Shown here: one piece after another, positions 11,301 to 21,545 of the stretch
How the letters are laid out: every line of letters starts with the position of its first letter
How positions within the stretch are numbered: position 1 is the first letter of the stretch
From: Ramazzottius varieornatus
Taxonomy: Eukaryota; Tardigrada; Eutardigrada; Parachela; Ramazzottiidae
Direction: 5' to 3'
DNA: 64,000 bases
Assembly: GCA_001949185.1 (NCBI GenBank)
Contig: BDGG01000009.1
Location: 865,347-929,346 of the forward strand
Notes under the pieces: model-generated
Told to the model about the DNA's origin: nothing
What the model saw: only the letters and a program-made list of their open reading frames with translations
Databases searched by the model: none
Made by a program: the position numbers and the translations under genes

Positions 11301-14300
11301 CCGCTGGAAATATCATGCTCGCCATTTCTTAAGCTTCACCGCGTCCTTGCTTGAGCATCGGCCATTGTCCGTCAGCAATAACTTTCTAAATTGTATTGAC
11401 CAGTCTGTCAAATGGCCAAGTGCCGTGCCGATTAATCCACTCTGTTTACGTCGTTCCTCAAAGTTTAAACTTCCTCAAGTTTTTAACGTCCATGTTATTT
11501 TCGGCGAATGTCCATTAAAGGCTAACGTTACTTTATCTGGCCGGTTTCAGCTGACAATTTACTTTCCGCCTTTAATTTTACCTCTCCAGCTAAGCAAACA
11601 CTCGGGTTTGCCCATCAAAACATCCCTCAAGATGCAAGCAAAACAACCCGAAAATCCCTTCCTGGCTTTTCCGGCCGGAGATTTGCTCTTCAGCTTTTCT
11701 GAAATCAACCAGTTAATGTCGTGATAAGAAGCCCAACTTGGTTTCGCTTTCTAACTGGACAAACATCGCCGAGTAAGTCCCCGTCTCTGTCTGGCTAAGG
11801 TGTGAGTGTAAAGAGCGGGTATCGATATCGTCGAGTGTGGCCAGTCCGGTTCGGTCTCGCTCTGCCAACTAGGAATCTCCATCAAGCAGAAAGTCGGGGC
11901 TATTTTGAGAAATCAAAGCGCGAGAACGGACGGCATCACTGAAAATTCTTAAGGAGATTACTTGGCCTCGAAGGATAAGGATCAATACAGATTTTGTCTG
12001 CTTTCGAATCAACTTTTAAGCGATCTCGCACTACACATGTTCATCTCTCCGACCTGACAGGACATTGCCATCCGATAAAGATGACCGGCAGCTTTACTGC
12101 CATGCTGACCCAAACACGAACAGCAGGCTCGTACAACCATAGTGGAAGAACCCGTCGGTCGGCAGGCCATTCGGTCTGCAGCTGACCACCTCGAGAAACG
12201 GTGGTTCCATTTCCAGTGACGTCACAAAATGCGCTGTACGGCTCACCACATCATGGTGACTTCCTGTCAGTTTGCCAGCCGTGTTTCCGTATATCGGAAT
12301 GGCGGAGTGAAATGGAAAGATTACCAGCAGCCGTCGATCATATTGCACGATCGACAGGCCAATATCACGCTGTAAAAAGTGTTTTTGGGTGTGACACACA
12401 TTGCTATTCATTGAAAAGTCCATATGCGCAGCAACTTTGGCCATTCAAGCCTGTGAAAATCAAACAAACACGATCAAGTTTGCCAGGATTTGACTCTTGT
12501 CAACACCGGATCACCAAAAATAACCAAAGCATTGACGAGCCACCTATTCTTCCGCTGAGCAGATCGCTTGTAAGGCCTTGAGCCGGCTCAGCAATATTAG
12601 ATGACAGACAAGTGCGCTTCAACACGTTAGGCGGAAATTCAATTCATCACTCGCCGTACAAAATCAATTCTCGCACTTTGATGTCGAAGAAATTGAACAA
12701 TCGCTTGCCCTGTAATACCCTCACATATTTTGCCACTACCCGCCGTGCCGAGCAAACTACTTACCTGTCTGCTGAGCAAACTCGAGCACTCGAGTCGACC
12801 AACAAACCAGTTTTTGACCGGTGCGCTCTATATGCTAGATAGAGCTTAATTACCTCGTTAGTCTTCATAACCAGACATATTCCTATTATTTCAGCATAAT
12901 TATCAGGTATAATCATATGACAGAGATTATGTGGCCGACTTCAATCACGACATCGTTCTCATGGGAAATCCACCCCCGCGTCAATAAATAGAACGCGCAT
13001 CTCCCCTTTGTCCCTCTCTAACATATGTAACGACACCCGCCTTCACAGTCATCTAAATTTTTCCCATAATAAAATTCATCTGCAATCCGGAAACCATGAT
13101 TTTCCTCGGTCCCACACAGAAAACTTAACCTTGATGATCTTCGGGAACTGTTTTCCCAAGTGGCGCATCTCAACAGCCAAAAACACTGTCAACATGCGCC
13201 ACTACGGAAAACGATCTGGCCGAATTTGTTTCCCAAACTTCCATTTAAACGAAGGAAAAACTCAAGTATCGAAATTGAAATTTGAATATGGCTCTATTCT
13301 ATGCAAACAATATCTGCATACAATAGCATATAGGATGTCTGGACAGAGTACGAGTTTCTCGAAAGCTCACCTTCTTTGTTGCTTTTCCCAGAAGCCGAGT
13401 GGGTAGATTTCTTTTTGGCCGATAGTTCCTTTGGAGAGATGGACAAAGCGGTGTAGGGTGACTTTTGTTGTGCTGCCGGGACATTCCCAGCAAACGGTGA
13501 AGAAGACAATGATAAGGGCGAAGTCGTCATAGGCAGCATAACAGTCTGATGATCACCGTTGCTGCCACTAGTCGACAGGGAAGTATGAAGTGCCGTGTGG
13601 TTATCAGGAAAAGATGCATGCTCGTTGTTGATGTTTGAACTCTGGTTCCCCATTCTCCGAGCTTGGCTGATATCGAGGCGATTATGTATTAATCGGTTGA
13701 TGCCTGGCGCGAAGAGGCAAATACACAACTATCTGCAGACAGGAGGGCACAGATGAAAACAATATAATAAAAATGCTTGGACAGCTGCCGTGACTTCGGC
13801 ATTTTGGCGATTTTGCCTGCTAACAGCCAAAAAATGCCCTACGGTTCAAACATGAACAAACTGGCCAGTTGACATTTTGCCCACATACTCACATTCTTCC
13901 GTCCAAAGAGTAAACTACCCTCCAATATTAAATCGAACTCGTATCGTGGTGAAAATCTATTCTGAGCTCGCACCGTCCAAAAGAAAGGGTTGACTGTCAA
14001 ACGCGGATCACCCTCCCCACGCTTGCTCTGCAGTCTCGTACTACGGTCTTGACTAAGGAGCCGAGTGCGAAGTGCAGAAAGAGACTGACCACTCTCGACC
14101 ACACCCAACTCTAATCCGTATTACAACTGCCTCGTAAAAGCGGCGCACACAGCCAGTAAGCTACAAACGAGGAAGTAGACTGGTCAGCGTCGGCCAATCG
14201 ATTTCCCTCCCTTTCCACTGTGCAAATTTTCCCTGCAAAGGTAGACCAATAAAGTCAGGTGGAGCCCATGCGAACGATGCGAACTACCGATACCAGAGAA

Positions 14301-14369
14301 ATTATTCAGGCCCGACTGACCGTTGCGCGTCTCGTCTGTCTGAAGAGGTGGAAGAGGCGCACTTGACAT
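5345..14369 (-). CDS. ckn: Caskin-like adaptor with tandem SAM domains
   Basis: Nine exons with matching phases: 14294-14369, 13371-13703, 8933-9523, 8096-8430, 7699-7809, 7234-7338, 7002-7140, 6120-6664 and 5345-5950, giving about 946 residues. SAM1 (about 446-517) holds YDMPTIARMT and DLTAIGLTKPNHRKRI; SAM2 (518-585) holds TWDDLEDIGVRKLGHLKKL. These match the two SAM domains of Caskin, a cytoplasmic partner of CASK and of LAR-type phosphatases at synapses and growing axons. The last about 30 residues (LDEITGMLASLTDELDEAM) match the conserved C-terminal helix of Caskins. The rest is Ser/Pro-rich and probably disordered. No ankyrin repeats or SH3 domain are found, and there is little room for them. 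The first exon is less certain; an alternative ATG at 13653 would give MGNQSS, an N-myristoylation-type start. Confidence 0.85.
6721..6921. repeat. GGCGCAC hairpin repeat, copy 6 (double)
   Basis: In the intron that splits SAM2 of the Caskin-like gene. Two hairpins; outer ends GAGCTCGGCAAA and TTCGCCGAGTTTCC. Confidence 0.9.
7934..7981. repeat. Short perfect-arm hairpin in a Caskin intron, with a decayed second copy
   Basis: Arms ACCTGCATACA and TGTATGCAGGT pair over about 26 nt of loop. The unit starting at AGCCAGAAAAG is repeated, more degenerate, from about 7992 to 8070. Confidence 0.55.
10036..10149. repeat. Tandem pair of TAGGAGTA/TACTCCTA hairpins
   Basis: Two successive units (10036-10084 and 10100-10149), each starting GCGTAGGAGTAA and ending CTACTCCTA, so each folds back with about 10-bp arms. 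They are similar in ends but different in loop. Confidence 0.6.
10752..11014. repeat. GGCGCAC hairpin repeat, copy 7 (triple)
   Basis: Three hairpin units in a row; outer ends ACTCGGCAAACCGAG and GTTTGCCGAGCTCC. Middle unit loop is in the opposite orientation to the first. Confidence 0.85.
13143..13242. repeat. GGCGCAC hairpin repeat, copy 8
   Basis: Single hairpin in the large Caskin intron; right end GGCCGAATTTGTTTCCC. Confidence 0.85.
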
Positions 14370-15690
14370 GAGCCAACTTTGCCTCGAAATTTCCCTCTAG
14401 AGCCTAAACAAGCACTAAACGACGTCGTGAATTTCCACCCGGGTCTTCGGGTCAGTGCTAAATCAAAAGAAGAGGCGTTATTACCGGACAGGTGGTCAAC
14501 AGATCCATCAAAAGTTTCGGAAGCACTTGAGAAGGCGTAACATGAGAAGGTAGTAGGATATATTGAACTTGATCAGCGGGAAGGACCCAGGGGAAATTAC
14601 CTTTTTGTCAGCTGGACCGATGAGCCATGAATCGCTGTCACCTACAGAACAATTCTGTCAGTATCAAAACAATTATAAGCGTTTATTCCAATATGCTCAC
14701 ATTTGGGACTTTCGGAAACGAAATGAACAGGATCGTTGTCTCAAGTGGCTCACGTAATCGTTGCTCCTGGCTGAAAGGGTGCGCCACTTAGAAAAACAGT
14801 CTTGTCGGCTCTGAACGTTTTCCCAAGTGGCGCACGTTCACGGTATAATTGGTCAAAGGTGCACGCCACCTGAGAAACCGATCACGTTCAAGTCATTTAC
14901 CGATGTCTCGCTTTTAGAATTTGTGTAAGATTTCATCTTTCACATATTTTAGACCTTAGGAAGAACAAGATGAGGAAGAAAAAAACTGGTACCCGGGGGA
15001 GGTTGCCTGGTTGGCGCAGGTAAGCAAGTAGTACTCGAGCCTTTGCCCACCGATCAAATATTGCTCAATCATTATCCGCGTTGAGAACTTATTGAAGAGC
15101 TTCCTGTACATTTCCCCTGCAACGTAAAACGAAGACAGTGCCAGTTTCCTGCGCAGGTCAGATAACTCCGTTTCGTGCCAACTGCCCGATTTAAGTGCGC
15201 TGTTTTCAGGACTGCGTCTGCCTACTCAGCTAGGCAATCGTTCGAGCGTTCATCATAAAGCCAGACTGCTGTTTTCCGCAGGAAAAAGTCTATGCTGTAG
15301 GTAATCATAAAACTTAAACTGCGCCTTTTAATGCCTTTGGGTAGAAAGTATGCCGCGAAGGCTTTCCGACACGAATACATCCAAGCGCGCATTTCGCTAC
15401 TCAATAAAAGCTTTGATGGTGTTACTGCCAAAGATGGATATGAAAGAGTCTTTACCCTTGGCGTTAGGCGCACGAGCGTTCGGCAAGTAAAATTAAACTG
15501 TCAAATTCTATTCGTTTACCATTCGGCCGTACACAAATCATACACTAGGCGCATATTCTTCATAAAGGCAATCAAAAGGTTTTGGACAAAAGCAGCGGCA
15601 GTAAAGATTGTCAATAAGTAAGGAAGCACAGACTAGTCACTGAACACTATTATAAATAGTTTTTCACTACGACAAAATCGATATGATATT
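14370..15690. other. Intergenic between two minus-strand genes
   Basis: Holds one double hairpin repeat and the presumed promoter of the Caskin-like gene. I looked here for missing ankyrin or SH3 exons and found none. Open frames near 15.2-15.6 kb on both strands overlap and show no family signal. Confidence 0.5.
14729..14910. repeat. GGCGCAC hairpin repeat, copy 9 (double)
   Basis: Two hairpins in tandem; the second stem AAGTGGCGCAC is intact, the right end is reduced to TTTACCGATGTCTC. Confidence 0.85.
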
Positions 15691-18600
15691 CTACAGCTTA
15701 CGTCCTTCAGCGCTTTGGTTTCCCAGAGGAGTGACGGTAGTTCGTTCCTCCTCAGTCTTCTGGACGCTTCGAACACCGATTCCTCGTTCTTCAGCAGGGC
15801 TGGCCAACTTTTGCGTCTCCAAGTCCGCCGGTGTAATAAACTCGCCGGAAATTGGGAGGACCATGACGGGTTCTCGGGCTTCTTCCGTCACTTCCACGGT
15901 CTGTTCCACAGCGACGGGACCTTCGGTGGCTTCTTTGCCGCTGTGGACCATGTTCATCACCTTCTCCATGACAGTTGCCGTACCTGCCTTGACCGAATCG
16001 ACCATACTTTCCACCACTGTGCTGTGCATAACGTTGTCGATACTGGTCATCACCGAGTCGACAATGCTTCCTCTGCGTTCTGAAACATAACCAGATATCT
16101 TACGGACTGCAAGCGAAGCGTACTAGAGCGTTATTCCAAGTGGCGCACACTTCCTGCTAACGACAAGGACAGCGTGCGCCACTTGGGGAAACGATTTCGG
16201 ACTGTCAGTTCGCCAGTCTCCCAAATATGAAAATCCTCCTCGGCGCAAACTTTTTAATTTTAGTTTCGGCTTGTTTCATTTTACTTTGCTTTGTTTTATC
16301 ATGTTTTATTATAACTGATTCTGAATTATTCCATCTTGTTATTTTATTTATGTGTGTATACCTTCTCCGGCGCTGGAAGTGTGGTGCGTAGTTTCGACCG
16401 TCACATCTTCGGTCTTTTCCTTCACTTCGAACGGCAGGTACTCATCCTCAGCAGCGCTGGCTTCGGCAGCTTTGGCTTGCAGGATACCCACGACGCTACC
16501 GACAGCTCCGGCCACCGTCTCCACCACCGAGGTGAAGACGCCTTTCTGCTCCACGGGAGAGGGTTCGTGGCTCTCTTCGAAGCTAGGAGGCGGACTGCCT
16601 TTCTGAAGGGTACGTTGGGCTTCATTCTGGGCTTTGAACTGCTCGGTGGCGACCGAAGTTTCTTGGTGGGAATCATGCAGCATGTCCACTGAACTAGGCA
16701 TGGGAGAACTCAAAGCAACACGGTTGAAACCGGCAGCGGAAGTAGCGTCTCCCACTTCACAAACCGGAGGCTGCGAATTCTCTACAACACAGGGAAAGCC
16801 ATCACTGCAACCTACTTGCTCTTTAGATATCTGAAAACCTGCGGTGAAACGTACCGTTGATGGCGAGGTTTTTTAAAGCAGCGTCCAAGTTGGGACCAGC
16901 TGCGCCTTGGATCCCAGAGGAAAAGCCAAAGTCGGCACGGCTGTTGTGTGGGGTGACCGGAACGTGGGGCGGAGCGAGCGGTTGTGCGGTGTGCGACACC
17001 GAGCTCACACTGGTAATGTCTCGTAGAGTTCGAAGGCCAGCCGAGTGCTCCTCGGCGGGACCTTGCACACCTTGTTGTACTTGCGGCACCAGACCAAGGG
17101 CCGCCACGGAGCGCAGGTGATGCCCACCCACTGGACCTATAGAAAAGCAGACTTTTAATCATCCACAGGTTTCGTAAACTAGACGTCGATGAAGGCGCAA
17201 CTGGGAGGAGCTCGGCAGGCAAACTCAGCCAGATCGTCTACGCAAGTGGCGCACGCCTACAGCCGATAACACTGTGAAAGCACGCCACTTAGGAAAACAA
17301 CGACACTCAACGAGATCGCTTTCCAGCTGGCGTACGCTTAAAGCTGATATCACTGGCAATGTGTGCCACTTGAGAAAGCGATTGTGTTGAGCTTGTTTCA
17401 AAAGCCTTAAGCCCTTACCTGCATAAGCAGACGGTCGTCCCAGGATGCCTTGGGCTGTTCCGTAGGACGAGCCAATCTAAAAAAAGAGAAGTCTGACAAT
17501 GAAAGCAGTGCTGGCTCACTTGCCAGACAGTCAAATTTCAACGAGGACGAATACTTACATCAGCAGCCAAAGGAGCGCCTCGTTCCAACCCCGCAACCGA
17601 GGACACCCGTTCAAAGGACTGCGGGGTCGGCTCCTGTGTCAGCAGTGTCAAGTTCGACTCTGACTTGTCCACGTTCAAGTCCACCCCACGCGAAGCCGAC
17701 AGACTGTGTAACTCGGTGTTCAAATTTGGTGGCGGTGAGACGATACCCGCCATCGAACGAAGCAGCGTCTGCGCTCGTTCTTCCGTGGTGACGGTACCCA
17801 GTCTCTGCTGGAGACTTCCCAATCGACTGTCATAGTCATCGCGCTGTTCCGGAAGGGACAGCTGTGGCTCGATGGCCGATCTACCTGGTGGGGAGGAGGT
17901 GCTTCCCGTCAAGGAGTTTCGGTGTTGACCAATCTTCTCAAACTTATCACTAAACTCTTCACCGTGCTTCTTGACGTCACTGACTGTTTCGACGGCACTG
18001 CCACCGGTTGGACCCAAGTTCCATTCTTCGCTGGACCGGATGAGATGACCTGTTTCGGCGACGGCTGGACGGACATCTACGCTTTCAAACTTGGTGGAAG
18101 TGACGACGTGACCGGTGGTCTTTGATGGCGAACGGATCCCCTCCGCTTGTCGCATGGCCAGAGTCTGGCTATGCAGGTCCGATGATGCCAGACTAGGCTG
18201 GGTATACTTTTCAGAACCAAAAGAGCTTGAATGAACATCCTTAATTGTGGTTGTTAAAGCACCTAACACAAGCACAAACATCAATTCACTACTTCAACAA
18301 TATTCGTAAATTATTTTAAAACATCTCTGGGGTCAGCAAGCGAACGTTTGTTTCAAGTGGCGCAGGTAAGAACCTAATCAGACTGGAAAACTGCGCCATC
18401 TCGGCAAACAAACTCGACCAGATCGTTTCACGTGGGGCACTTTATAGGCATTATTAGCTGTGGACATGGGCCATTTGAAGAAGCGTTCTTTCCGAGTTCA
18501 TTTGCTCAGGTCCCATTTCGAATATTCTTCTTTTTATTTCAAACCGATTCGTACGTTTACTCTATCACATTTTTTTTCGAATTTCATAAGCAGAATTTCT

Positions 18601-19807
18601 TACTGTGATCTTGAATGTCCTCCCACTTTCCAATGTCTGTGTTCCGCGCTTCCGGTGGAGTTTCGAAGCGGTTACGGGTGACGTTGGTCAACTGATTACG
18701 AGTGGCATTCATTCCTTCGGTGGCGTAAGCCGTACCCAAGTTGTGCTGGATGATGCGATCGGAAGCCGAGCCTGAAAGTGGAGCCGTCAACGGAGAGGAT
18801 TTGTCGAACTGGCCAGGAACTCCAGCCAGAATGTCCGGGTGGACTGTTGTAACGCTCTTTACGGTGGTTTCGTGGGCACTGACGATGCTTGGTTGGTGGT
18901 CACTGAGAGAGTGATGTCCAAAGCCATGATTATCGCTAACGGTGGCCGGAATGGTGTGCTTTACTTCCGTATGGTGGTGGCCGTGGTGGTCGTGGTGGCT
19001 GGACTCGTGGTGCACGTCCTCGCTGTGACTTTTCTTCCCGACCAGCTTCTTGAATCCAGTTGAAATCTTGCTTCCGAGCTTTTTGATACCTATATGAACA
19101 CATATACTTCCATGAAGGATTCTAATAGTTCTGTTAAACTCAGAACTCTGCAATTTACGCAATTGTTTTCTCAAAAGGCTCACGCTCGCACCCGATACCA
19201 GTAAGAACGTGCGCCACTTGGTAAAATCATAGCAACGTTTCGTTCAGCTGTGGATGACATCACAACTACTGGCTCAGCCACGCCTCTTTTCACAACTGCT
19301 GTAAAACGTAACCCGTGACGTCATCGATTAGAGTCACGCTCTGTCGATTTCAGCGGTAAATATCAAATTAATTTGCATAAATTGGTGTTTTACATGACTT
19401 TTCTTTCTGTTCAGCGGCAGGTTTTTTCTGTCAGACGGTGGTGAGCATAATGGTTTTATGTTCGAACAGATTCAAAAGAAGAACATTCTCGAAAGGGGTT
19501 TGTTTATGTTGACCGTACCCGATTTCTTCTTTCTTCCTTCGATGTCATGTGCTCCTTCATCCGACGACAAGCTGGACTCGGAAGAGACCTCCGCATTGCC
19601 ATGAAGGTTAGGAGTGCGCTGGACCAAAATTCTTTCTTGTACAGTCTCACCAACAGTGGGATCCTCAACGACCCGTACCGTATCCTTGACCACGTCGACG
19701 CGGGAGGAAACTTCCCCAGTGGGAGGAAGGCCACTATCAGGATGTGGCTCCACAGCAACCACATCGGGCACTTTCAGCTTGTTCAGATGCTGTCCGTAAG
19801 CTTCCAT
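15691..19807 (-). CDS. Large hydrophilic protein, not recognised
   Basis: Seven exons with consistent phases: 19519-19807, 18604-19089, 17559-18262, 17419-17476, 16855-17136, 16362-16781 and 15691-16079, giving about 875 residues if the ATG at 19807 is the start. The first exon stays open to an acceptor at 19881, so an upstream exon is possible. Near residue 100 is a basic amphipathic stretch (GIKKLGSKISTGFKKLVGKK), followed by a His-rich tract (about 115-140). The remainder is Ser/Thr/Glu-rich and probably disordered. The C-terminal third has two long potential amphipathic helices, around SVVETVAGAVGSVVGILQAK and VMTSIDNVMHSTVVESMVDS. No signal peptide or membrane span is evident. The helices recall lipid-associating or LEA-type proteins in style only; I assign no function. 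Confidence 0.75.
16112..16222. repeat. GGCGCAC hairpin repeat, copy 10
   Basis: Single hairpin with intact stems in the last intron of the large hydrophilic gene. Confidence 0.9.
17207..17402. repeat. GGCGCAC hairpin repeat, copy 11 (double)
   Basis: Intronic; left end GGAGCTCGGCAGGCAAACTC, second hairpin with a mutated stem (CTGGCGTACGC). Confidence 0.9.
18331..18514. repeat. GGCGCAC hairpin repeat, copy 12 (double)
   Basis: Intronic. The inner junction keeps a full left end (TCTCGGCAAACAAACTCGAC) directly after the first right stem. Confidence 0.85.
19160..19252. repeat. GGCGCAC hairpin repeat, copy 13
   Basis: Intronic single copy; left stem decayed (AAAAGGCTCACGC), right stem GTGCGCCACTTGG intact. 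Confidence 0.8.
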
Positions 19808-20776
19808 TCTCGTGGAGAACAGATGAGCAGGTATCGTAGTGAAACTTTTCTTCTTGGGAGCAGCAGAGTTGGGAAATAGTACTGGGGAAACGAGAGCAAA
19901 ATTTAGTATGACTGATTTTGCAGAATTTTTGACTTTGTTTATGACTTGATGATTGATGAAGATCACATGACATAGCATAGTATGACATGTATGACATGAC
20001 ATGACTTGACAACACACATAGTTGGGTGGCAGTACGGCCTGCCATATCTGTCATAGATTCTCCAATTTGCGACTGGGAAGTGGGCAGGTGTGGTCATCGA
20101 CGGAACCAGGAGCCAGCTGGTTTTGAAACTTCTTCTGACCTTCCCAAGGTGCAAACCGGTAAAAAATTAAAAGTCTGAACTTATTCACCGTCGCTTGAAG
20201 TTATGGTCCTCACCTGCGTACATGTTACACTGTATGGATACTTCCCTCATTAATCTTTTATTTGTTTTTGTTTCAGGTGTTCCCTCGGGGACCTTCACTT
20301 CGGATGTGACCTGAATATCCTGGACAACTGTAGGTAGACAGACCGTGGGGTGGATGTTCCTTACGGAAGCGTAATAAATGGAAAAAGATCACATCCGACG
20401 AGACATACCTGTGGATCTTCATGCAGAGCATGGCGAGCGTACTTCCCGATTGACGCATCTGATAACGACAAGTGCATCCGCCACTCCCATATCCATCTAC
20501 AGGAGAAAAGAGGGATACGCACTCATTCATAATTCCGCGTCGACAAGGTAGCGAACCGTGAGAGGTTCATTTGTCAAACCATCAGAAACTGCTGTCGGAG
20601 CCGTCAGTAGTTGATTCTTCAGTATACCGGTGTGAATCCTTCCTTCCGCATTTCTAGGCTGAAGTTACTTTAATGTTCAGTTGGCAGGATTTTTGAGATT
20701 GTTCTTCGAGCGACCAATGCTCGAGAAATTATCAACAATGTGCAGCAATGCATCTTTTGGTTTTTCAAGGACATCG
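19808..20776. other. Upstream region of the large hydrophilic gene and of eclosion hormone C
   Basis: Head-to-head spacing between a minus-strand and a plus-strand gene. An exon-like stretch at 20213-20327 (minus) has splice-like ends but its phase does not fit the next exon. An ATGACAT-type simple repeat lies at 19965-20010. Confidence 0.45.
19965..20010. repeat. ATGACAT simple repeat
   Basis: Irregular tandem of TATGACATG/CATGACATAG units. Confidence 0.7.
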
Positions 20777-21212
20777 ATGACGATCTGCCTCATTGGAATC
20801 CTGCTAATCACCGGCAGAATAAACTGCCAAACCAGGAGTCCAAAATACACGACCAAATCCCAGCCGATTCAGTCGGCCACTGCCACGAAGATGGCGTTAT
20901 GCATCGGTAAAGCGTAAACGATCCGAGGCAGTTTTGCGTTTGCCATCATTATCATCTTTTTCCAGTGAACTGCAGCCAGTGCGAGGACTTACTTGGATTA
21001 AGGTTCGATCACCGACACTGCGCCAAGGACTGTCTAGGTATTGTTCCGCGCCGTGATTCCAGACACCCACTCGATCATGACAAAATATATTTCTTTTTTC
21101 TGTAGAACGGAAAGGTGCTGTTATTACGGACTGCACAGTCCCGTCGTCAGTCCATCCTTACATGAAAATGTGGAAGAGGTCCTCCTTTCGGTGGAACGTT
21201 TCTCCACATAAC
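20777..21212 (+). CDS. Eh: Eclosion hormone precursor C (divergent)
   Basis: Three exons, 20777-20906, 20966-21037 and 21106-21212, phases 1 and 1, encode 102 residues. The ATG at 20777 opens a signal peptide (MTICLIGILLITGRINC); an ATG further upstream in the same frame is possible but would bury it. Six Cys are in eclosion hormone register: MALCIVNCSQC, then DLLGLRFDHRHC, AKDC, and VITDC. It is more divergent than A and B after the last Cys, where a basic, hydrophobic tail replaces the usual short helix. Family function is release of ecdysis behaviour; whether this copy kept that role cannot be told. The two introns are very short (59 and 68 nt), and the first lies where it does in the other two paralogs. 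Confidence 0.8.
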
Positions 21213-21545
21213 GAAGATGCCCAGTAGTTGACAATTCGGTAGACTACACCTGAATGCATCAAGGTCAGCTTCGAAACATTACGCATTAGACCGTCGTGCG
21301 AACTGGAATAGATAGATCGAGAAAAGTATACGTGCTGCCCCTATTATGACTATCGGGTTTGTCGGGTCGTAAAGCCACTGTTTAGAATCGCTTATGGTCC
21401 TCTGCACTACATCGCCAGCAAAGACATGCCTGCCGTCGATTTATTTTTCGGTTTTCAATTTTAATAATAAAAGAGTGATGAACTACCAGTGGCCGTCTTG
21501 GGTCTTCGCACGGAGCAAGTTCGAAACCCGCAGTGAGATTTCCAG
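21213..21545. other. 3' region between convergent genes
   Basis: An AATAAA at 21466-21471 could serve eclosion hormone C. Nothing else is seen. Confidence 0.45.

Larger units (their letters stand above)
9524..13370. other. Large intron of the Caskin-like gene
   Basis: A 3.8 kb intron, the longest in the window. It contains a triple and a single hairpin repeat and a pair of TAGGAGTA hairpins. A + strand open frame at 11185-11724 has no family resemblance and I do not call it a gene. Confidence 0.6.

Noticed and set aside
11185-11724. A 179-codon + strand frame inside the Caskin intron
   Set aside because: No family resemblance, no signal or domain, and composition like the surrounding intron.
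20213-20327. Candidate upstream exon of the large hydrophilic gene
   Set aside because: Splice-like borders exist, but the only open frame ends in phase 2 while the next exon needs phase 1.
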